Source: Bacteroidota bacterium
GTDB lineage: Bacteria > Bacteroidota > Bacteroidia > Bacteroidales > VadinHA17
Assembly (NCBI GenBank): GCA_030613125.1
Contig: JAUWMO010000139.1
Location: forward strand, 1-8,861
DNA length: 8,861 nt
Direction: 5' to 3'
A program made the position numbers and the translations under genes. The first letter of the stretch is position 1; every line of letters begins with the position of its first letter. The notes beneath the pieces are model-generated. The model saw nothing but the letters and a program-made list of their open reading frames with translations, searched no databases and was not told where the DNA came from. Shown here piece by piece: positions 1 through 5,721 of the stretch.

Positions 1-131
1 CTGAGTGCATATCTGTTTCCCCTCTTCAAAGATACGTCAAGAACTGTAAGGTTAACCAGGCCGAAAGGCAAGGCACCAAGGATAGCAACTGTAGCTCCGG
101 TTATTAGTATTGTGAATTGATTGATTACCAT
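1..131 (-). CDS. LysE-family translocator, N-terminal part (cut by window edge)
   Basis: An open frame starts with ATG at 129-131 and runs off the left edge of the window, so only the first 43 residues are visible. They form one hydrophobic helix (about residues 6-28) containing GALPFGLVNLTVL, followed by a polar turn with KRGNRYAL. This small-residue/proline pattern in the first helix, then a basic stretch leading to an Ala-rich helix, is characteristic of LysE/RhtB-type inner-membrane exporters of amino acids or related small molecules, in the version common in Bacteroidota. The substrate cannot be told. The gene lies 70 bases downstream of the DUF4833 gene on the same strand and may be cotranscribed with it. 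The family call rests on one helix, so it is moderately sure; the presence of a coding start is more certain. Confidence 0.62.
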   Translation of the reverse strand, partial: MVINQFTILITGATVAILGALPFGLVNLTVLDVSLKRGNRYAL

Positions 132-201
132 GACTAATTAATAAGTTCTAATTTATTCTCTTTTAAGAATTCATTTTTCGGAATTGAAAATCAACTGGAA
201 A

Positions 202-732
202 TCAGTGAGTTATCGATTCAAAAACAGGATTTCCATTATCGGTATCAATCCCGTATAATTCAATACTTGTAATGGTTGGAAACCAGAATGAATTATCTTC
301 AAACTGAACATAAAGTCGTTGGACTTCAACCTTCTTGTTATTGGAAATCGTATACACCCTAAATTGATTATTGTCGGTTTTTCTCAATTTAAATACCCGG
401 TCAAAATACGATACAAATTGAAAATCAGCCATATTATCGGTAATACTTATAAATTTCAGACCATAACCAAATTTCTTTTGAATGCCTGTCAAAGGCTCAA
501 TATTACCTTTTTCAGTATTTTTTATCCAGTAAATATTTATGGGCGTAAATTTATCAAGTTCTCCCTTACGGTTTAAGTTAACATCATACATAATCACATC
601 AAGGTCCCTGCTTCTGTCTATTTTAAAAAGCTTGTAATTTCCGGTTGTGTGAAAAGACCCACCCGGATAAATAAAAGCAGATGAAACCAATGAAAACAAA
701 ATAAAGTATATAAATATTTTTACCTTGTTCAT
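202..732 (-). CDS. DUF4833 family exported protein
   Basis: The 176-residue product has a hydrophobic N-terminus (about residues 5-20), probably a signal peptide, so it should act in the periplasm or at the envelope. The rest matches my recollection of the DUF4833 family: an early YKLFKIDRS element, then VIMYDVNLN, then PINIYWI (about residues 64-70), then IQKKFGYGL, and a late SFWFPTITSIELYG stretch. These are beta-rich segments spaced along the whole length, so the protein looks complete. No catalytic residues are known for this family, and I assign no reaction. The start is the ATG at 730-732. A terminator separates the gene from the YceI gene upstream, so it probably has its own promoter in the short gap at 733-768. 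No ECF-like promoter was found there in proper spacing. Confidence 0.75.
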   Translation of the reverse strand: MNKVKIFIYFILFSLVSSAFIYPGGSFHTTGNYKLFKIDRSRDLDVIMYDVNLNRKGELDKFTPINIYWIKNTEKGNIEPLTGIQKKFGYGLKFISITDNMADFQFVSYFDRVFKLRKTDNNQFRVYTISNNKKVEVQRLYVQFEDNSFWFPTITSIELYGIDTDNGNPVFESITH

Positions 733-768
733 AATTCGTTTTATTGTTTACTTAGTGAAAAATAGGGG

Positions 769-797
769 AAAAAAGGCGCCCGGAGACAGACGCCTTT
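769..797 (-). terminator. Rho-independent terminator after the YceI gene
   Basis: Read on the minus strand, a 7-bp stem (AAAGGCG at 797-791 with CGCCTTT at 778-772) encloses a 12-base loop and runs directly into further T residues down to 769, giving six Ts in a row. It begins 11 bases after the YceI stop codon. It should end the OB-fold/YceI transcript and insulate the DUF4833 gene. Confidence 0.8.
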
Positions 798-808
798 AAC
801 CTGATTAA

Positions 809-1375
809 TTATTCAGCACTGTATTCAGAATGTACAGTAACTTCCACCTCTTTTGCAATATTTGTAGATGGTTTACCTTGTGCAAAAGTAATACCGTAAT
901 CTGCCAGAGTAATATTGAAGCTACTCGACACTTTAATAGTGTTACCCTTAACGTCAATTGTTCCCTTCTCAGTAATGGCATTTGTTTTTCCTTTAATGGT
1001 TAATTCACCCTCCACAACTACTGAATATTTTCCATCTTTAGTAAAGTCAACATCATTAAGGTTTGTTATTTTGCCTTTTAATTTTGCTTTTGGATACTCC
1101 TTAGTATCTAAAAACTTATCACTGTTAAAATGCTTTTGCATTAAGGATTTCTCAAACTCAAAACTCTGCATAGGAACTGAAAACACCACTTCGCCGGTTC
1201 CCTTGTTTATCGTACTAACTGAAGCATAGTTATTTGCTTCAATATCTTCAACTGCAGTATGAGAATAAAACTTCATGTGTGTTTTTGAACTAACTAACTT
1301 ATCATTTGTCTGCCCGTATGCAGAAATCGATAATAGCATTAACAAACTGCCTAATAAAATACTTGTTTTTTTCAT
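809..1375 (-). CDS. YceI-like family exported protein
   Basis: This 188-residue protein belongs to the YceI family, small lipocalin-like beta barrels that in characterised members bind isoprenoid or other lipophilic molecules in the periplasm. Visible family signs are a signal peptide ending at AYG/Q (residues 19-22), KTHMKFYSHT at the start of the barrel, HFNSDKFLDTKEYPKAKLKG (residues 82-101) and GELTIKGKTN (about 123-132). The start chosen is the ATG at 1373-1375: it opens directly on a classic signal peptide (MKKTSILLG), whereas the in-frame GTG nine codons upstream would put extra charged residues in front of it. It follows the OB-fold gene by 33 bases and is almost surely in the same transcript, ending at a strong terminator. 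The ligand is unknown. In several bacteria YceI-like proteins are induced by stress, which fits the sigma-factor promoter proposed upstream. Confidence 0.88.
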   Translation of the reverse strand: MKKTSILLGSLLMLLSISAYGQTNDKLVSSKTHMKFYSHTAVEDIEANNYASVSTINKGTGEVVFSVPMQSFEFEKSLMQKHFNSDKFLDTKEYPKAKLKGKITNLNDVDFTKDGKYSVVVEGELTIKGKTNAITEKGTIDVKGNTIKVSSSFNITLADYGITFAQGKPSTNIAKEVEVTVHSEYSAE

Positions 1376-1408
1376 GATTTTAATTTTTAATTTATTTTTC
1401 ACTAATTA

Positions 1409-1885
1409 TTAATTTTGAATAATATCTGATTTTTCAAGAATGACATTTTCATATAATTCAAGGTCTTCATCATAGGATGCTCCTGAGCGAATTACTCCTT
1501 TAACAGTAATCGTTTCCCCTACTTTAAGATTTGAGACGTTTGGGTTCGTTTCGGCAGTGAATACTGCGCTAACACCGGCTTTATCTTCATTTCCTTTCAG
1601 TAAAACTACTTTCTGACTGTTGAAGTCTTCTGAAATTTTACTTACAATACCTGTTACTTCAAGTATTTTTGAATCACCATCCTCAGCAAGGTATTTCTCA
1701 TTTGCTGCGTCCTTATCTGAAAGGTATTCTGAAACAATCTGTGTGCTTGTTAAAGAATAATCGACTTTTGCGGACTGAATGTCGCGGTGTGGCATATTGA
1801 ACATATAAAGCATAACACCTACTCCGATTATGAGCCCTGCGACGGCTAAAATTGCTGCAATTTTAAAAAGTTTCTTTTTCATCAT
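1409..1885 (-). CDS. Membrane-anchored OB-fold protein (tRNA_anti-like)
   Basis: The 158-residue product has a single N-terminal hydrophobic helix (about residues 8-29) following MMKKK, then the signature MPHRD (31-35), a helical stretch rich in Ala, Asp and Glu with ANEKYL (61-66), and a C-terminal OB-fold starting at LEVTGIVSKI and continuing through GETITVKGVI. This layout is that of the Bacteroidota 'tRNA_anti-like' OB-fold family. Despite the name, no nucleic-acid role is demonstrated; an anchored periplasmic-facing domain is more likely from the topology. The start is one of two adjacent ATGs at 1880-1885. It leads the OB-fold/YceI unit and has an ECF-type promoter candidate 27 bases upstream. 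The partnership with YceI suggests a shared envelope role, but no reaction can be assigned. Confidence 0.78.
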   Translation of the reverse strand: MMKKKLFKIAAILAVAGLIIGVGVMLYMFNMPHRDIQSAKVDYSLTSTQIVSEYLSDKDAANEKYLAEDGDSKILEVTGIVSKISEDFNSQKVVLLKGNEDKAGVSAVFTAETNPNVSNLKVGETITVKGVIRSGASYDEDLELYENVILEKSDIIQN

Positions 1886-1911
1886 TTTAATTGTTTTTTA
1901 TTGATTTATAC

Positions 1912-1941
1912 AATCAGTCGGGAGAAAAACCAAACCTGACA
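1912..1941 (-). promoter_or_regulatory. Candidate ECF sigma promoter of the OB-fold/YceI unit
   Basis: On the minus strand TGTCAGGTTT (1941-1932) is followed, after 10 bases, by CCGACTGAT (1921-1913). The same two boxes with the same spacing stand upstream of the rhodanese-thioredoxin gene. Measured as TGTCA-N16-CGACT, the spacing is what ECF sigma factors use, and the CG(A/T)C-like -10 box is ECF-like. Transcription would start near 1906, giving a leader of about 20 bases before the OB-fold start codon. This is inferred from two sites only. Confidence 0.6.
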
Positions 1942-1959
1942 TATCTGGTAAAAAACTTA

Positions 1960-2712
1960 TTACTTTTTCAGCACAGCAAGTGATCTCCCGTTTTTCTTAA
2001 TATTTGATTCAAATACTCCGGTTAGTTTACTTCTTGTAACGGACCCGTTTTTTGAGAATACTATTTCACCTTTGGAAAATAAAACCAAATAAGGTACACC
2101 CACTATCTTTAATTCTTTTACCAGTTTTTTACTTGCATCGACATTAACTTTAATAATGTTGATATTTTTATGATACTCTACTTTTAAGCTATCTATCATG
2201 GGCATCATTTTACGACATGGGCCACACCACGGAGCATAGAAATCAATAAATACCAGTGAATCAGAGTTAATAGCTGCAAAATACTGCTTAGGTTCCATTT
2301 TATTATCGGTATCAGGACGAGCATCGGGCTCTACGATAACTGGCAGATTTTTCAATTCCCACTCCATAATACCGTGCTGCAAATTATATACTTGCTCGTA
2401 CCCTTTTTCAATAAGCATCCCGGCGGTTTTTTCACTTCTATATCCGGTATTACAATACAGGTAAATAGGTTGATCTTTGGGAAGAAGATCTAACTTTTTA
2501 TTAAAATTCAATGCATAGAAATTCAAATTCCCTGAATTTAAAATATGTCCGTTCTTAAATTCCATCCTGGTTCGTACATCAAGCAAAACACCATTTTTTT
2601 CTTCTATCAATTTTTGAAATTCAAATGAGTTAACCTGTTTAACAGTTTTCTCCTGGCTCCATGCTGAAGAAAATGATATGAATAGAACCATTATTAATAA
2701 AAGCTTGTTCAT
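1960..2712 (-). CDS. Exported rhodanese-thioredoxin fusion protein
   Basis: The 250-residue protein joins two sulfur/thiol domains. After a signal peptide ending around A17-W18-S19, a rhodanese-like domain spans about residues 26-126, with LLDVRTRMEF (43-52) and an active-site loop centred on Cys87 (CNTGYRS). A thioredoxin domain spans about 142-248, with WCGPC (Cys163, Cys166) and the cis-proline loop GVPY (Pro207). All key cysteines are present, so both domains look active. Likely work: thiol-disulfide exchange and sulfane-sulfur handling in the periplasm. The start chosen is the ATG at 2710-2712, because it opens directly on the signal peptide; an in-frame TTG seven codons upstream would add a basic leader. 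The gene stands alone between the sigma/anti-sigma pair and the OB-fold gene, with its own ECF-type promoter candidate. Confidence 0.9.
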   Translation of the reverse strand: MNKLLLIMVLFISFSSAWSQEKTVKQVNSFEFQKLIEEKNGVLLDVRTRMEFKNGHILNSGNLNFYALNFNKKLDLLPKDQPIYLYCNTGYRSEKTAGMLIEKGYEQVYNLQHGIMEWELKNLPVIVEPDARPDTDNKMEPKQYFAAINSDSLVFIDFYAPWCGPCRKMMPMIDSLKVEYHKNINIIKVNVDASKKLVKELKIVGVPYLVLFSKGEIVFSKNGSVTRSKLTGVFESNIKKNGRSLAVLKK

Positions 2713-2753
2713 GGAAATGATTTTTGGTTTCAATAATTCTAAATCAATTGGAA

Positions 2754-2783
2754 TAACAGACGGTGATTTAGTGAAACCTGACA
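2754..2783 (-). promoter_or_regulatory. Candidate ECF sigma promoter of the rhodanese-thioredoxin gene
   Basis: On the minus strand TGTCAGGTTT (2783-2774) is followed, after 10 bases, by CCGTCTGTT (2763-2755). The first box is identical to that upstream of the OB-fold gene and the second differs only at A/T positions (CCGWCTGWT). The -10-like box lies about 42 bases before the ATG, giving a leader near 35 bases. It is probably read by the ECF sigma factor encoded about 400 bases upstream. Confidence 0.6.
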
Positions 2784-2853
2784 GGGAAGGGGGGATTTTT
2801 TCGAATACTTGGCAGGATACGGTAAATGATGGGTTAGCAATTAAATGGCGCCC

Positions 2854-2895
2854 GACTTACAAATTTCAAGGTACTTCGTACATGAAATTTGAGTC
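2854..2895 (-). terminator. Long imperfect hairpin just after the anti-sigma gene
   Basis: Nested arms pair as GACT (2854-2857) with AGTC (2892-2895), CAAATTTCA (2860-2868) with TGAAATTTG (2883-2891), and GTAC (2871-2874) with GTAC (2878-2881), leaving a three-base loop TTC and small bulges. It starts 8 bases after the anti-sigma stop codon, between the sigma operon and the next promoter. There is no T-run behind it on the minus strand, so it is not a textbook intrinsic terminator. It may stabilise the 3' end of the transcript, or mark a protein-binding inverted repeat. Confidence 0.45.
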
Positions 2896-2903
2896 TCATG
2901 GAT

Positions 2904-3170
2904 TTAACTGCCAGTCTTCTCTAATTTATGAATAATGATCTTTTTTAAGTGCTCCAACTCCTTTTCATCTCGTTCACTTTCCTTTATCGAAGAGAGACCT
3001 TTATCTAGAATAATGCTCTGCTTTTCATATCTGGTACAAGCATCGCACATTATTTTATGCATTCTTAATTGCAATCTTTCAATAATTGTTAAATTAAAAT
3101 AAAGCTTTTTTTCAATTAACTCAGTTGCCTTCAGACATGATAGAAATAATATGTGCATTAATTTTTTCAT
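2904..3170 (-). CDS. Small zinc-finger (ZAS-like) anti-sigma factor
   Basis: This 88-residue protein follows the sigma-factor gene by 8 bases and is probably translationally coupled to it. It carries C12 followed by H38-x3-C42-x2-C45, which is the zinc-ligand order of zf-HC2/ZAS anti-sigma factors (an early Cys or His, then HxxxCxxC). A ligand set of this kind folds round the sigma factor and, in several relatives such as RsrA, opens on thiol oxidation. There is no convincing transmembrane helix, so it is likely cytoplasmic and signal-sensing by itself, unlike membrane-bound anti-sigmas. The C-terminal 30 residues are very charged and helical. The ATG at 3168-3170 is chosen as the start: AGG lies a few bases before it, while the in-frame TTG eight codons upstream would overlap the sigma gene. 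Function is inferred from motif plus position. Confidence 0.75.
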   Translation of the reverse strand: MKKLMHILFLSCLKATELIEKKLYFNLTIIERLQLRMHKIMCDACTRYEKQSIILDKGLSSIKESERDEKELEHLKKIIIHKLEKTGS

Positions 3171-3178
3171 TCTACCTA

Positions 3179-3739
3179 TTAGTTTTGAAACCAACTTCTC
3201 TCAATACAATCTCGTAATTGAAGTTTTGCTCTGTGTATGATCTGCCAAAAATTAGTAGGTGCAATTCCCAATTCCTGACAAATTTCTTCGCCTTTTTTGT
3301 TCATTAGGTATTTTAATTTGACTGTAGTACTCCAATTTTCGGGTAAGGCATCAAGACATTTCTGAAGTACAGCAACAAAATCAATATTATCAAGCAAATG
3401 ATTTTCTTCCTCGTGCCACTCCATTGGTTTTTTTCCAGTCTTCCAGGTCCCCTCTTCATCAAAAAATTCCGAAAAGGTTTGATTCCCAAGATTAACAGGT
3501 TGGTTTACCTTTTTCCGGTAAATGTCAATAATTTTATGGTTGAGTATTGAAAACAACCATGTTTTTGGTGAGCTTTCAGCTTTGAAAGAAGCAATTTTCT
3601 CTGATGCAGCCAGAAAGGTATCCTGAACCAAATCTTTAGCCAATTCAGTATTGGATACTTTATGAAACGCCCAGGAATATAAGTTTGATGTATATGCTTC
3701 TACCCACTGCGGAAGATCCGGGGAATTCATTAAACTCAT
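3179..3739 (-). CDS. ECF-type RNA polymerase sigma factor (sigma-70 family)
   Basis: The 186-residue protein has the two-domain layout of ECF (group 4) sigma factors. Region 2 is at about residues 10-78, with DLVQDTFLAA (36-45) and SPKTWLFSILNHKIIDIYRKK, the core-binding and -10-recognition part. Region 4 is at about 122-181, with LPENW, the helix-turn-helix stretch GEEICQELGIAPTNFWQIIHRAK and the -35-recognition helix. The linker of about 45 residues is longer than usual for ECF factors and acidic (EFFDEEGTWK...), a form I recall from one Bacteroidota-rich subfamily. The start is ATG at 3737-3739; a second ATG three codons in (3728-3730) is also possible. The ZAS-like anti-sigma gene follows in the same operon. 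The genes for rhodanese-thioredoxin and OB-fold/YceI carry a shared ECF-type promoter and are the likely local targets. Confidence 0.92.
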   Translation of the reverse strand: MSLMNSPDLPQWVEAYTSNLYSWAFHKVSNTELAKDLVQDTFLAASEKIASFKAESSPKTWLFSILNHKIIDIYRKKVNQPVNLGNQTFSEFFDEEGTWKTGKKPMEWHEEENHLLDNIDFVAVLQKCLDALPENWSTTVKLKYLMNKKGEEICQELGIAPTNFWQIIHRAKLQLRDCIERSWFQN

Positions 3740-3783
3740 TTTATTTCAATTAACAGGGTTAATGATAAATGTAGTAATTTACA

Positions 3784-3813
3784 TTTCAGTGATTGGTAGA
3801 GCAACCTCTGTTA
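3784..3813 (-). promoter_or_regulatory. Weak candidate autoregulatory ECF promoter of the sigma gene
   Basis: Laid over the two stronger ECF-type sites at the same spacing, the minus strand reads TAACAG at 3813-3808 (against TGTCAG) and ACTGA at 3790-3786 (against ACTGA in the OB-fold site). The CG of the -10 box is missing. The position, about 47 bases before the sigma-factor ATG, is right for a promoter, but the match is partial and could be chance. Confidence 0.22.
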
Positions 3814-3882
3814 TTAAATTATCAAAGCACAATTTACTAAAAAAAAACCAACCACATAACCAGATATTTAGATTGCTAATGT

Positions 3883-3903
3883 GGGCTGCGTCAACCGTAG
3901 CCC
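3883..3903. repeat. GC-rich perfect hairpin in the divergent intergenic region
   Basis: Arms GGGCTGCG (3883-3890) and CGTAGCCC (3896-3903) pair over 8 bp (one G-T) around the loop TCAAC. It is much richer in G and C than the AT-rich gap (3740-3989) that holds it. No T-run follows on either strand, so it is not a clear terminator. It might be an operator for a regulator of the rightward operon, a structured leader, or a small dispersed palindromic repeat. Confidence 0.5.
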
Positions 3904-3958
3904 TCCGGAAGACATTTATGTATATAAAGGTAGATGAATAAGGTAAAACAATATTTTA

Positions 3959-3966
3959 TATATTTG
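3959..3966 (+). promoter_or_regulatory. Candidate Bacteroidota -7 element for the DUF1080 operon
   Basis: TATATTTG matches the primary-sigma -7 consensus TAnnTTTG of Bacteroidota and lies 23 bases before the DUF1080 start codon, giving a short leader. I see no matching TTTG -33 box at the usual distance upstream, so it would need an activator or is a chance match in AT-rich DNA. Confidence 0.33.
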
Positions 3967-3989
3967 TTTTACATCTAAATCAATAAATT

Positions 3990-4805
3990 ATGTTAAAACG
4001 AACAACCTACACCTTTTTAGTTTTTGTTGGAATAATTTTAGGAGTTTCGGCTTTTATTACAGCTCAGAGTAAATGGAAATCTCTTTTTAACGGAAAAAAT
4101 CTTTCAGGTTGGGAAATATTCGTAGGGCCTGAAGAAAAAGATGGTGAACCACTTGGATTAAATAATGATCCATTAAACCTGTTTACAATAACTGAACTCG
4201 ATGGGGAGAAAGTACTTCGCATTTCAGGTGAAATAAATGCTTCAATTGCTACCATGGATGAGTTTGAGAACTATCATCTTACTATGGAATTCAAATGGGG
4301 CGAAAAGGTATTTACAAGATTTAATTCGGGCTTACTCTATCACAGTTATGGTGACTTTGGAGTTGGCCTTGGTGTGTGGATGAGTTCCCACGAATTTCAA
4401 CTCTTTACCGGTCATGTTGGAGACTCGTACAGAATGGGTAAAACCTATTGTGAAATACCAGCTTATAAAAATAGTGAGGGCAAATATGTTTATAGCAGAA
4501 CAGGAGAGAATACCAAATCTGTGCCCAAATCAAAATCAGTCATTGTAGCTAAAGACAACGATTATGAAAAACCGAAAGGTGAGTGGAACAGGATTGAACT
4601 TTATTGTTATGGCAGAAAGTCGGTTCATGTTGTAAATGGAAAGGTGAATATGATTAACTTCAAATCAGGCAAATACCTTGATGAAGGAGCAGTAGAACCA
4701 CTTACTAAAGGTAAAATACAGATCCAATCGGAGGGAGGGGAATTATTTGTAAGAAATATGAAAATAAGATCTATTGATCAGATTCCGTCTAAACTATTGA
4801 AATAG
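3990..4805 (+). CDS. DUF1080 protein, 3-keto-disaccharide hydrolase family
   Basis: This 271-residue exported protein is a DUF1080 (PF06439) member, a concanavalin-like beta sandwich. A signal peptide (hydrophobic residues 8-25, ending near A25-Q26) is followed by the family opening SLFNGKNLSGWEIF (31-44), the central NSGLLYHSY (112-120), EFQLFTGHVGD (135-145), GEWNRIELYCYG (197-208) with VVNGKV, and the closing strand GKIQIQSEGGELFVRNMKIR (241-260). Length and layout are complete. Members of this family are now linked to cleavage of 3-keto-glycosides made by Gfo/Idh-type dehydrogenases; exact catalytic residues are not assigned here. It is the first gene of a four-gene operon, beginning with ATG at 3990 and followed after 51 bases by the isomerase gene. 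Location is periplasmic or surface-exposed. Confidence 0.88.
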   Translation: MLKRTTYTFLVFVGIILGVSAFITAQSKWKSLFNGKNLSGWEIFVGPEEKDGEPLGLNNDPLNLFTITELDGEKVLRISGEINASIATMDEFENYHLTMEFKWGEKVFTRFNSGLLYHSYGDFGVGLGVWMSSHEFQLFTGHVGDSYRMGKTYCEIPAYKNSEGKYVYSRTGENTKSVPKSKSVIVAKDNDYEKPKGEWNRIELYCYGRKSVHVVNGKVNMINFKSGKYLDEGAVEPLTKGKIQIQSEGGELFVRNMKIRSIDQIPSKLLK

Positions 4806-4856
4806 GAAGTATTTCTATCTTCAGCAATTTTTTCAAACAATTAAAAACAAAAAAGT

Positions 4857-5678
4857 ATGATAAAATTAGGGATTAACATGGAATTTGTCCGTCACCACGA
4901 CAAATCGTTTGAGTGGGGCGTAAAAAAAGCCAAAGAAATTGGTTATGAATATATAGAACCCATGGTTCATCTGGGACGGGAATTGTTAAGTGAAGCGGGT
5001 TATTTTCATTCGGTATCAATGTATGATGACCCCCTGATGATCAAAGAAATTTGTGATGAGAATGGCATTAAAATTTCCGGGCTTTCAACACATACACCGC
5101 TTTGTAAGCCCGAAATAAGTGTTGAATACCTGAAAATGGCGATCCGGTTTGCTGCTGATGTGGACACTCCGGTAGTAAACACCGATGAAGGACCAAAACC
5201 CAAATGGACAACTAAAGAGATGGATTATACCCTGATGAAATACACTCTCACCGAAGCTGCACGGGTGGCAGAAAGGCATGGTATTTTAATAGGGCTGGAG
5301 CAGCACCAGCAATACAGTAAAACACCCGATGGGCTAAAAAGTATTTATGAGCTGGTTGATTCACCGGCCATTGGGATTAACTTTGATACCGGAAATGCAT
5401 ATTTAGGAGGTGGCGGCAATATTTACGACTGGCTTGAAAACGTTAAGCACAATCTCATTCATCTTCATGCAAAAGATATTAGTATTCAGCAAGGAAAAGA
5501 CGCACGGGGAAAAGTAACCGGAACCCCTGTTGGTTGTGCCTGTGGCGATGGTGTGGTTGATTGGAAAAGGGTGATCGATATTGTAAAAAGTACAAACAGG
5601 GAAGTGGTATTTAGTGTGGAATGCGGAACGGTGCCCGATGCCATTAAGAGTTATGAAACGCTTTCGAAACTATTTTGA
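4857..5678 (+). CDS. Sugar phosphate isomerase/epimerase family protein (TIM barrel)
   Basis: The 273-residue protein has the xylose-isomerase-like TIM-barrel fold (AP-endonuclease-2 superfamily). Likely metal ligands are in the expected order: Glu148 in LEQHQQ, Asp177 in NFDTGN, His204 in HLHAKD and Glu255 in SVECGT. GDGVVDWKRV (230-239) is a usual family stretch and STHTPL (77-82) lies in the substrate cleft. It starts with MIKLGIN and has no signal peptide, so it is the only clearly cytoplasmic enzyme of the operon. Enzymes of this fold isomerise, epimerise or dehydrate sugars and keto-sugars (for example IolE and D-tagatose epimerase types); in DUF1080 operons a role on the released 3-keto-sugar is plausible but inferred. 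A Cys-rich GCACG (226-230) precedes the GDG motif. The next gene follows after 43 bases. Confidence 0.87.
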   Translation: MIKLGINMEFVRHHDKSFEWGVKKAKEIGYEYIEPMVHLGRELLSEAGYFHSVSMYDDPLMIKEICDENGIKISGLSTHTPLCKPEISVEYLKMAIRFAADVDTPVVNTDEGPKPKWTTKEMDYTLMKYTLTEAARVAERHGILIGLEQHQQYSKTPDGLKSIYELVDSPAIGINFDTGNAYLGGGGNIYDWLENVKHNLIHLHAKDISIQQGKDARGKVTGTPVGCACGDGVVDWKRVIDIVKSTNREVVFSVECGTVPDAIKSYETLSKLF

Positions 5679-5721
5679 AAAATCTTTTAAAACTGATAAT
5701 TTAGGATTTGAAAATTTTCAA

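Noticed and set aside
777..803. TCAGGTT and CGTCTG words, similar to the ECF-type promoter boxes, between the YceI and DUF4833 genes on the minus strand.
   Set aside because: The boxes are 7 bases closer together than in the two good sites and one of them is part of the terminator stem-loop, so they are unlikely to work as a promoter.
1376..1402. Upstream GTG start for the YceI-like protein.
   Set aside because: It would add nine residues, mostly lysine, in front of a normal signal peptide; the ATG at 1373-1375 is the more natural start.
2784..2799. Runs of six G and six T in the gap upstream of the rhodanese-thioredoxin gene.
   Set aside because: There is no stem before the T-run on the plus strand and no plus-strand gene ending here, so it is not a terminator; I see no repeat or slippage function.
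2678..2935. Open frame of 85 codons on the plus strand across the gap between the anti-sigma and rhodanese-thioredoxin genes.
   Set aside because: It runs antisense into both neighbouring genes, crosses the promoter candidate and the hairpin, and its product shows no recognisable domain or signal.
3274..3280. A further TGTCAGG on the minus strand.
   Set aside because: It lies inside the sigma-factor gene and has no CGWCTG-like box at the required distance.
5614..5721. In-frame upstream extension of the ThuA protein by 36 residues.
   Set aside because: It overlaps the end of the isomerase gene and would bury the lipoprotein signal that begins at the ATG at 5722.
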